A stretch of DNA of 6,118 nucleotides, taken from Chloroflexota bacterium (GTDB taxonomy: Bacteria; Chloroflexota; Anaerolineae; B4-G1). Position 1 is the stretch's first letter; every line of letters starts with the position of its first letter. Below are positions 1-6,118 of the stretch, one piece after another. The position numbers and the translations under genes are program-made. Under the pieces are notes generated by a model. The model did no database searches, had not been told where the DNA came from, and saw only the letters and a program-made list of their open reading frames with translations. Where the stretch lies: the NCBI GenBank assembly GCA_011046405.1, contig DSAR01000009.1, forward strand, positions 1 through 6,118. The letters run 5' to 3'.

Positions 1-1
1 C

Positions 2-184
2 AGCGCGCCCGCTACCGCAACCGCGTTGCCCGCGTGGTACACGGCGGCCGCGGCGGAGAAAGAGACGCAAAAACCGGCGACAGCCTCCCCGCACAGCGCC
101 CTCCCGGCCTGGTTCGAGGCCAGCCAGCCCAAATCGCCGCAACCGGCGCCCGTCCAGCGCAATCAAATCTTCAGGGAGATTTCG
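2..184 (+). other. Ala/Pro-rich linker before the repeat array
   Basis: Residues 1-61 are low-complexity, with many Ala, Pro, Ser, Thr, Gln and Lys and no strand pattern typical of the repeats. It looks like an extended spacer between an unseen N-terminal part (perhaps a signal peptide) and the first unit. The short motif ALPAW followed by an aromatic residue occurs twice, at residues 8-13 and 33-38, 25 residues apart. The alanine run at 15-18 followed by EKE could be the end of a signal peptide, but this cannot be judged without the upstream sequence. Confidence -1.
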
Positions 185-3100
185 AACTCCTTGTTGACGG
201 TCAACGTGTTCGGGCCAGCGTCCGCCAGCATCGGCGCGCCGCCCGGCGAGGGGGAGATCTACACCGCCGTCATCCGCAACGACTCTTCCTCTTCAGACGT
301 CGCCTATAGCGTCTACCTGACCGCCACGCACCAATCCTTCATGGTCTACGACGGTTTCTCCGAACTCGTCTCCAGCAGCGGCGTGATCACGCCCCTTACC
401 GTCGTGGAGACTGCCAACGCCATCACCTGGACGCTGCCTACTACCTACAATCTGGCGGCGGGTGAGGCGATCACGCTCAGATTCAAGCTGCGCGCCGAGT
501 GCAACGGCGTCTCCGGGCAGCGGCTGGAGGTGGGCGTCAACTACAACGCCGATCCCCCGCCCGCCGGACCTACCGAGACTAACGTCGGCGGACTCAACGT
601 CACCCTGGGGCGCGGCAACCTGGTGATCAACAAATATCCCGCGCTCCAGGCGTTGGGGACGGGCGATTTCGGCAAGCCGATCACGTGGACCGTGGAGGTG
701 CAGAACACCGGCCTGGGCAAGATCTATGACGCCGTCATCACGGATACCGGCGGGATCAGTTTGAGCCAGCCGACGGGCGATCTGACACCGACGGACACGA
801 TCACTGTTCTGAACATCAACGAGACCCGCTCCTACACCGTCGTCGGGACGGTGGAGGCCTGCAATTTCACCAACGTCGCCGAGGGGGCGTGGCCCTGCGG
901 CAACATCGAGGGGGACGGCTATTACACCAACCCGGTCACCTCGACGGTGAGCGTGCTCTTCAACCCGGATGTGCCCAACGTCTCATTGGACGTCTCCGCT
1001 CGGCTCGATTTCGATTATTGCGAACCGGTCAGCCGCACCGTGACCATCACAGCGACCGACCTGGGCGGGGCGGCCGGCGACCTGCGCATCGCCTCCAACC
1101 TGGCTAACCACGGCTTCCTGGAGATCCTCACCGGGACCGTCGGCGGCGATTGGAGCTACGACGCCGCCAGCGGGCGCTTCAGCTACCAGGGCGGCCCGCC
1201 CACCGGCACGCTGATGGCCGGCGAGGCGGTCACGCTCACCTTCCAGGTGCAGCCGCACGTCGATGTCTGTAGCGCGGGCGAGGGCAGCCTGACCTTCACG
1301 CCGCTCTACCGTGACATCTGCGCCAACGAACCGTTCACCGGCGCGATCCGCTCGCTGGCCTACGAATACGCCCAGGGCGAAGCGCCCACGTTGGCCGTCT
1401 CCAAGAGCGGCCCCAGCGTCGTCGCCAGCGGCGAGACCTTCGTCTACACGGTGACCCTCTCCGGCAGCAACGCCCAGAACATCAGCGGCACGATCTACGT
1501 CACCGACACGCTGCCCACTGGGAACGAGTTCGCGCTGCAGGGTGATCCCATCCCATCGACCGGCGCTTTCACCGTCACGAATGGCGTCATCCTCTGGACC
1601 TTCCCCGCCACGTACACGATCAGCCCTTTCAGCGAGACGCTGATCTACCAGGTCAAGGCCATCACGGTAACCGGCGGCGTTTGCGGCGCGGGCGAGCAGG
1701 TCAACAATAGGGTCGTGGCCTTCGCCCAACCCACGTGCGATGCCTGCGACGTCTTCACCCCCACCGCTCAGGTGGACACGATCATCGTCAACCAGGAGGG
1801 CGTCATCCCCGCTCAAAACGCCGTCGGCGCGTTCGAGGTCTGCGGCGAGCAGGGCTTTATCATCACCAACCGGTACGAGATCACCGGCTCGACCGTGGTC
1901 ACCTGGGCCGGCGCCGTCTTCACCGAGGCGTTGGGCACCGACATCGGCGCAGGCGCGTTTCCCAGCGGGACCGTGCCGCTGGAATATCGCAACGCGCTCT
2001 CCGTCGTCATCGAAGGCGTGGATTATACGAACCACGTCACGGAGACTGTGATCCCCGGCGGCCCGCTGGTACTCGACCTGGGCGGCCTGCACGGCCTGGC
2101 CCCCACGCAGACCTTCGTGCTCTACATCACTTACACCGTCGGCATTTCCGAGGCCTCGTTGAACGGCGAGGTCGAGCAGACCTTTTACGATTGGACGCAG
2201 CTCTACCTGCCCAACTCCCACTCCGATGAGGTGTGCGCCGACAACAGCGCCTTCAACCAGGCCCTCGAGCTGACCATCAGCCGGGGCGACCTCTCGGTGG
2301 GCCTGTCGCCGCCGGTCCTGAACCGCTGCGAGACGAACCGCGCCGTCATCCAGGTGAACGATATCATCTCTGGCGCGTTGACGAACCGCATCGTCGTCAC
2401 CTTTACCTCGTCCAGCGAGCAGATCACGACCGCGCGGAATTTCACGTATACCGGCAGTCTCGTCGGGATCAGTCCGATCACCGTGACGTCCGGTACCATT
2501 GGCGGCGGGCGCAGCGTCCTCACCTTCACCCTGCCGCCAGGGCAAGATCTCGACGGCGACGGGACGATTGAGTTCGACATCGACGTGGGCTGCACCGGGG
2601 ATCCGCCCTGGCGGGCCGGGATCACGTTCGAGAGCCGCTGCGGTTTCCCTCACCGGCACGCCAACGCCCTGCCGCACGACTATCGCGCGCCCAGCCTGAT
2701 CCTCTTCGCCACGCCCATCCGTTACACGCTGCGGGAGCGGGAACCGACCTGGAAGTTCTTCGTCACCAACAACGGCAACCTGACGGCGACCCACGTCGTG
2801 GTCACCAACACCGCCTCCGGGCTGACTATCACGACTTTCGTCGCCGACGGGGATGACATCACCGCCGCGCTGCCCGCCCGGACCGGTGTCTTCACCATCG
2901 GCGAGATCGCGCCGGGCCAGCAGCGCGCCGTCACCGTGACCGCCGAGGCCTTCAGTTGCACGCCGTTGGGCGTCGACATCGCGGCCCGGCTCGACTGTTT
3001 CGACGATCTGTGCGGTTACCGCGAGGCGACGATCGACTTCATCACCCCGCGCCCCTACCTGCGCACCAACAACGGGCAGACGGCCGATCTGCCGATGTGC

Positions 3101-6100
3101 GACCTGGGCCGGGTGGTCTTCACCACCAAGAACGCCTCCCCGGACGTCAATCTCTACCAGATCAACATCACCGAGACGCTGCAACAACTCACCCCGGCCC
3201 CGGGTGAACCGTTCACCGTGACGGTTCTCGACAAGGATAACAAACCCGTGGCGACGACGACCGCTTTCGATCCGATCTCTAAAACTGTCTGGGGAGAGGG
3301 GATGAACGCCGTCACCACCACGCTGCAATGGTGGGCCCATCTCGCACCCACCGAAGTCGCGACCTGGTTCCAGGAGCTTCCGCCGCTCTACACGGTACGC
3401 ATCACCGTGCCGGTGCGTATTTCTTGCGTGGCGCCCAACGCGCCGACGGGGCACGCCGCCGCCAGCGCCGAGGAGACCTGCGGCACGCGCTTCTCCCGCA
3501 GCGAGAACGCCGTCACCTTCCAGACGAAGGAACCGAACCTGGACGTCCTCAAGGACGGGCGGGTGGATGAGGAGGACAGCGAGTGGGGCAAGACGGTCTA
3601 CGCCACGCCCGGGCAGACGGTGACCTGGCGCTTGCAGGTGATCAACCCCAGCGGTTCCCGCGCCCACGTGGCGGAGAACGTCGTGCTCTCGGATACGTGG
3701 CCCGCCTCTTTCGATTTCATCACGGCTACCACCAGTTATACGTATCACATCCAGGATGCTACACGCACCATCACCTGGGAGGTGGGGGACGTGGCGCTGG
3801 ACGTGGAGAACTTGTACTTTTACATCACCGGTACCGTGGTCGCCACCCCGACAGCTTGCTTGGCGCAGACGACCAACAGAACGAGCCTCAAATTCGGTTG
3901 CGATGACGGCTGTACCCACGACGAGACGCCTGTGGATTCCGCTAACCTATACAGCGCGCCCATTCTGAACGTCGCGCTCACTCCGGAGACCTTCTCCATC
4001 TGCGAGGGCGACATCGAGCTGACCATCCGCAACGAAGGCGCGCGCGCCTATTCGAGCACGCTCACCGTCACCATGCCCAGTGGTTACCAGGTCTACACCT
4101 ATACCTTGGGTCCCGACGCGCCCACGCCGGTCTCAGTGACCCTCTTGCCAGACACCGCCCCCGAATTCTATTGGGACGAGCTGCCCGGACGCATCTCCGC
4201 CGATCCCTACTTCTTCACGATGACGCTGCGTGTCCAGAACACCGGCGCCAGCGGCGCGTGTCCCGGCATCGAGCCGAAGACCGTGACCGCCACGCTCGGT
4301 TACGACGATCACGCCGAGTGCACTGATAGCAAACCTTATTCCGATACCAACACCGCCTCCTTGATCGTCGGGGAACCTAATCTGGTGGTGAGCAAAGAAC
4401 CCGCCTACCAGACCGCCGCCGTCGGCGATCGGGTCACCTGGACGCTGAGGGTGGCGAACGTCATCTCCGGTGACACCGCCCCGGCGACCAACGTCGTGGT
4501 CACCGACGTGGTGGGCACGAACTACATCACCGTCGTCGCCGGCAATGGTTCCGACGGGGTGACGCCCACCACGAGCACCATCGCCGCCGGGACGCTCATC
4601 ACGTGGGCGCCCGCCGACATCGCCGTGGGCGGCGTCTGGACGGCTACTGTCTCGGCGGCATTGGACGACACCGGCGACAACCGCAACGTCGTCACCGCCA
4701 CCGCCTTCTGCGACACCGGCTGCGCCTCGGCGACCAGCGACGCCTCGGCCCACACCACGCTCTTGCTGGAGGATTTCACCAAACATCCGGCGGTGCAGAC
4801 CGGCACCATTGGCAGCCTGACCGTCTTCACCTTCGCCGCGACGTTGCAGGATCGCGACGCGCTCTACGAGGACCTGACTATCACCGACACGCTGCCTGTC
4901 GGGTTGGGGTACGTCTCCTCGACGCTGGTTTATACTTACGCTGGGCCTGCTACTCCTACACCGGCTATCTCTCATACGCCCACTATCACACCCGGCTACC
5001 TCGCCAGCGGCGACGTCGTGTGGCAACTGGGTAACCTGTCCGGCACGGTGGAGATTGCGGGCGTCATCACCGCCGTCGTCCGCGCTATCCCCGAAAATTA
5101 TGACGGCATGCGCTGGACGAACGTGCTCACGCTGACGTACACCGACGATGTTGGCAATTACGTCTACACCGGCACTGCCGCCGTGGACGTGCTGGAGCCG
5201 ATTTTGCACATTGGGAAGACCTACGTCACGCCGCGTGGGTGTGAGGCGACGTTGTTGGAGGATAATTTCAACGTATCTAATACCACCACACCCCCGTTTG
5301 GGAATTGGAGTCGTGTCAATGCCAGCGTCGAAATCGTAGATGGGCTTCTGCATCTCTACGGCAGCGGCGATGTGGCAAATAGCGCGGAGCTTTCAGATTT
5401 CAGTATAAGCTGGATGGGGTACAAAGACACGGCGAATGCCAATAATGCGGACCTGTGGCTTGTCTTCCGTATGCGAGGAGATTGGAACCAGAATAGCTAT
5501 ATCTTTGAGTGGATGGACACCCAATACCGCTTACGCCGGTATCTCAACAATACATCGTACTCTTTTGGGACGGTCGGTAGTGCGCCTGGGACAGGGCAAT
5601 GGGTCCATTTCGAGATTCGAGCTGAGGGCGACCGCATTCGCGTTTACGCAGATGGACAGATGATTTTCGATGTGCCCGACGATTCCCATGCCAGCGGCAG
5701 CACGCAAATTCGGACAACGACCGGCAGTGATATATACGTGGACGACGTCCTCGTCACCCGCCTGGACGACATGGCCTGCACCGTCGGCGCGAATGACCTC
5801 GTCACCTACACCCTGACCATCTCCAACCAGGGCCGTTTGCCCGGCTACGACCTGGTCGTCACCGATACCCTGCCGGGCGGGATGAGCCTGGTCACCTACA
5901 CCTTCGAGAGCGACGATCCCGCCACTGTGACCGACACGCAGCCATCGCCCATCCCCGGCGCGACCGGCGACCTGGTGTGGGGCTTCAACCAGCTCGCGCC
6001 CGCCGATCCCTTCAATCCGTTGAACCATACCGCCATCACGATGACGGTGGTTTTGAGCGTCGCCGATTGGATCACCGCCAACACCGTGCTGCCCAACCAG

Positions 6101-6118
6101 GCCGCGCTGGCCTACGAC
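2..6118 (+). CDS. Giant DUF11-repeat surface/secreted protein, internal fragment (partial at both ends)
   Basis: One frame is open from base 2 to the window end, 2039 codons without a stop. The first in-frame ATG is at base 341, inside a repeat unit, so the true start almost certainly lies upstream. The product is a chain of about 13 beta-sandwich units of the DUF11 / conserved repeat domain type. Recurrent marks are an entry strand such as VGDRVTW or SGETFVYTV, a central VTDTLP motif (D502, D1629, D1955), and a later strand with a conserved Trp (W143, W532, W1259, W1535, W1674, W1993). It is rich in Thr, Val, Ala and Gly, has 30 Cys, and shows no transmembrane segment or catalytic motif. DUF11 arrays are known from exported, often cell-wall or adhesin-like proteins; export, binding or structural roles here are inference. 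No signal peptide or anchor is visible because both termini are missing. Confidence is high for the reading frame and family, low for function. Confidence -1.
185..613 (+). repeat. Repeat unit A, DUF11-like
   Basis: Residues 62-204. The first strand is followed by EIYTAVIRNDSSS, which corresponds to the DUF11 entry strand ending in Asn. The second half carries ITWTLPTTYNLAAGEAITL (142-159), the family's Trp strand followed by an 'AAGE' turn and the next strand. The same W-T-x-P-x-T-Y pattern recurs in unit D at 532-538. It has one Cys (C167) with no obvious partner inside the unit. The central VTDTLP motif is not recognisable, so this is a diverged member. Confidence -1.
614..964 (+). repeat. 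Repeat unit B, DUF11
   Basis: Residues 205-321. It opens with NLVINKYPA, the family's first strand ending in Lys, then KPITWTVEVQNTGLGKIYD as the entry strand and N-T-G turn, and VITDTGG (D248) in place of VTDTLP. The end carries C287 and C299, 12 residues apart, on what should be the last strands. Those two Cys are a likely disulfide pair by position; this is inferred from spacing alone. Confidence -1.
965..1378 (+). repeat. Repeat unit C, Cys-type DUF11-like
   Basis: Residues 322-459. In place of the usual 'GD-V-Y-T' entry it has DYCEPVSRTVTITATDLGG, with C340 just before the strand. The pattern Cys followed within one residue by an acidic or Gly residue recurs at the start of units E, F, H and J. 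The Trp strand is not clear; the second half has LMAGEAVTLTFQV, which matches the AGE turn and following strand of unit A. The end carries C423 and C440. It is assigned by alignment of these marks by eye, so less surely than units D, K or M. Confidence -1.
1379..1792 (+). repeat. Repeat unit D, canonical DUF11
   Basis: Residues 460-597. All family marks are present in order: PTLAVSKSGPSVVASGETF (first strand and turn), VYTVTLSG (entry strand), YVTDTLPTG (499-507) and VILWTFPATYTIS (529-541, Trp strand). The late part carries C561, C579 and C582. C561 and C579 have the spacing of the late Cys pair in other units. C582 is left over and lies 32 residues before C614 of unit E. Confidence -1.
1793..2278 (+). 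repeat. Repeat unit E, Cys-type DUF11-like
   Basis: Residues 598-759, the longest uninterrupted unit in the array. C614 in FEVCGEQGFIITNRYE takes the entry position. The middle is longer than usual and lacks VTDTLP. The second half, with VLDLGGLHGLAPTQTFVLY, resembles the 'L-x-G-L-x-P-G' turn and following strand of the family. C745 is near the end and lies 31 residues before C776 of unit F. Placement in the family is by position, length and partial motifs. Confidence -1.
2279..2692 (+). repeat. Repeat unit F, Cys-type DUF11-like with DxDGDG loop
   Basis: Residues 760-897. It opens with LSVGLSPPVLNRCETNRAV, with C776 at the entry position. A loop at D849-D861 reads DLDGDGTIEFDID, close to calcium-binding DxDxDG loops of the dockerin or EF-hand kind, though the last acidic ligand is displaced by one position. 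C864 and C880 form the late Cys pair. No VTDTLP motif is visible, so this is a diverged member. Confidence -1.
2693..3052 (+). repeat. Repeat unit G, DUF11
   Basis: Residues 898-1017. WKFFVTNNGNLTATHVVV matches the family pattern of entry strand, N-N-G turn and next strand, and VVVTNTASGL (D replaced by N) stands where VTDTLP normally is. FTIGEIAPGQQRAVTVTAE is a typical 'L/I-x-P-G-x' turn and closing strand. C986, C999 and C1004 are at the end; C1004 is 29 residues before C1033 of unit H. The first strand (LILFATPIRYT) is atypical, lacking the usual Lys. Confidence -1.
3053..3529 (+). repeat. Repeat unit H, Cys-type, strongly diverged
   Basis: Residues 1018-1176. C1033 in LPMCDLGRVVFTTKNAS marks the entry strand. 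The interior is unusual, with a possible extra hairpin around FTVTVLDKDNKPVATTT (1070-1086) and two adjacent Trp at 1110-1111. ITVPVRISC closes with C1142, followed by C1160 as the late pair. Among the units this is the weakest DUF11 match; another Ig-like fold is possible. Confidence -1.
3530..3955 (+). repeat. Repeat unit I, DUF11
   Basis: Residues 1177-1318. EPNLDVLKDG opens it, but an acidic stretch, VDEEDSEWGKTVY (1188-1200), is inserted before the entry strand TPGQTVTWRLQVINPSG. VVLSDTWPASF (D1231) stands for VTDTLP and ITWEVGDV carries W1259. C1286, C1300 and C1304 close it; C1304 is 30 residues before C1334 of unit J. The unit resembles unit D in having three late Cys. Confidence -1.
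3956..4372 (+). repeat. Repeat unit J, Cys-type DUF11-like
   Basis: Residues 1319-1457. NVALTPETFSICEGDIELT places C1334 at the entry strand, followed by IRNEGARAYSSTLTVTMPSG, which fits the N-x-G turn and the next strand, with MPSG for LPxG. YFFTMTLRVQNTGAS (1403-1417) is a second strand with an N-T-G turn, late in the unit. C1420 and C1440 form the late pair. Confidence -1.
4373..4768 (+). repeat. Repeat unit K, canonical DUF11
   Basis: Residues 1458-1589. EPNLVVSKEPAYQTAAVGDR and VTWTLRVAN form the standard start, followed by ATNVVVTDVVG (D1502) and LITWAPADIAVGG with W1535. It ends in VTATAFCDTGCAS, with C1570 and C1574 only four apart. This is one of the two or three clearest family members in the window. 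Confidence -1.
4769..5200 (+). repeat. Repeat unit L, DUF11 without cysteine
   Basis: Residues 1590-1733. The clear marks are LTITDTLPVGLGYV (D1629), VVWQLGNLSG (W1674) and a closing strand, WTNVLTLTYTDDVGN. A Thr/Pro-rich loop (1648-1665) sits between the VTDTLP strand and the Trp strand. Unit M has a similar loop at the same place (SPIPGATGDLVW). It is the only complete unit without any Cys. Confidence -1.
5201..6118 (+). repeat. Repeat unit M, canonical DUF11 interrupted by a nested domain; runs off the window
   Basis: Residues 1734-2039. The first strand ILHIGKTYVTPRGC (1734-1747) is cut from its continuation ACTVGANDLVTYTLTISNQG (1925-1944) by a separate domain at about 1751-1923. After that the order is normal: LVVTDTLPGG (D1955), then LVWGFNQL (W1993), then a long strand, ITMTVVLSV. 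Joining the two halves at C1747/C1926 gives a nearly normal DUF11 start. The unit is cut at its last strand by the window edge. Confidence -1.
5252..5770 (+). other. Nested concanavalin A-like (LamG/DUF1080-type) domain inside unit M
   Basis: Residues 1751-1923. It starts with LLEDNFNV, then an FGNW and EIVDGLLHLYGSG pattern, with SDFSISWMGYK and DLWLVFRMRGDWNQNSYIF as central strands. It ends with GQWVHFEIRAEGDRIRVYADG, shortened here as the 'W-x-x-x-x-I-x-x-x-G-x-x-I-x-V-Y-x-D-G' signature (1866-1885), and then SDIYVDDVLVTR (1909-1920). That order is typical of jelly-roll domains of the LamG_3 / DUF1080 type, which often bind or act near carbohydrate. No catalytic residues can be named. Base use differs from the rest of the gene: 88 of 180 bases are G or C at 5401-5580, against 44 of 60 at 4561-4620 and 42 of 60 at 5821-5880. 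Exact ends are uncertain by about 10 residues. Confidence -1.

Noticed and set aside
15..62. Signal peptide with cleavage after the alanine run at residues 15-18
   Set aside because: There is no preceding hydrophobic core of 10 or more residues and no start codon in the window. The segment is better described as an Ala/Pro linker until upstream sequence is seen.
3806..3823. ENLYFY, similar to the tobacco etch virus protease site
   Set aside because: The P1 residue is Tyr and not Gln, and the segment is a plain beta strand of unit I. It is a chance resemblance with no sign of a cloned tag.
3570..3906. Possible internal gene: AGGAGG at 3570-3575 followed by GTG at 3583 and a 107-codon + strand frame
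   Set aside because: The purine run is simply the sense codons for Asp-Glu-Glu-Asp in unit I. The 107-residue product is Arg/Gly/His-rich as expected of an out-of-frame GC-rich shadow and shows no domain pattern.
983..3919. 978-codon open frame on the minus strand
   Set aside because: It lies in exact codon register with the sense frame, so every codon is the reverse complement of a sense codon. It is open only because the sense frame avoids TTA, CTA and TCA. Its translation is rich in Arg, Gly, Asp and Val without domain patterns, while the sense frame has clear DUF11 motifs.
4133..5353. 406-codon open frame on the minus strand
   Set aside because: Same register and same cause as the longer antisense frame; it ends at a stop made by the sense TCA at 4133-4135. 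No recognisable protein features.
5436..5663. 75-codon + strand open frame inside the nested domain
   Set aside because: It is out of frame with the jelly-roll coding sequence, has no ribosome-binding site I can see and no recognisable motif. It is open because the insert is less GC-rich in that frame.
5531..6028. 165-codon open frame on the minus strand
   Set aside because: Also in antisense codon register, ended by the sense TTA at 5531-5533. The sense strand encodes a clear jelly-roll domain and DUF11 unit over the same bases.
1..6118. RNA genes, CRISPR arrays, insertion sequences, promoters or terminators
   Set aside because: The frame is continuously coding with a consistent protein pattern. 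I saw no spaced direct repeats, no terminal inverted repeats flanking the nested domain, and no tRNA- or rRNA-like segments by eye.

Overview
The whole window lies inside one protein-coding gene. Reading the + strand from base 2, a single frame stays open to the last base: 2039 codons with no stop, and neither the true start nor the end is visible. The predicted product is an extracellular, all-beta protein built from about 13 tandem DUF11-type (conserved repeat domain, Ig-like beta-sandwich) units of roughly 120-160 residues each. I call it a fragment of a giant cell-surface or secreted DUF11-repeat protein. Its ligand or exact role cannot be read from the sequence.

Layout: residues 1-61 are an Ala/Pro-rich linker. 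Residues 62-1733 are twelve consecutive repeat units, called A to L here. Residues 1734-2039 are a thirteenth unit, M, whose first strands are interrupted by a domain of about 173 residues (bases about 5252-5770). That insert looks like a concanavalin A-like (LamG / DUF1080-type) jelly roll. It is lower in GC and uses codons that are rare elsewhere in the gene. There is no noncoding stretch, RNA gene, mobile element, CRISPR array, promoter or terminator that I can support. All other open frames, including a 978-codon antisense one, are shadows of this GC-rich coding sequence.

Organism: GC is high (70-73% in two hand-counted 60-base pieces, about 49% in the core of the insert) and codon choice strongly favours C/G-ending codons. 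Long Thr/Val-rich DUF11 arrays with this style (VTDTLP motifs, Thr-Pro loops) are common in Chloroflexota such as Anaerolineae and relatives, and also occur in Actinomycetota, other bacteria and some archaea. Chloroflexota is my best guess, with moderate to low confidence.

The most interesting points are the compositionally foreign domain nested inside unit M, and a regular arrangement of the 30 cysteines. The cysteine spacing suggests disulfides within units and also staples between neighbouring units (spacing 29-32 residues at four junctions). I see no evidence for a multi-gene system in this window.
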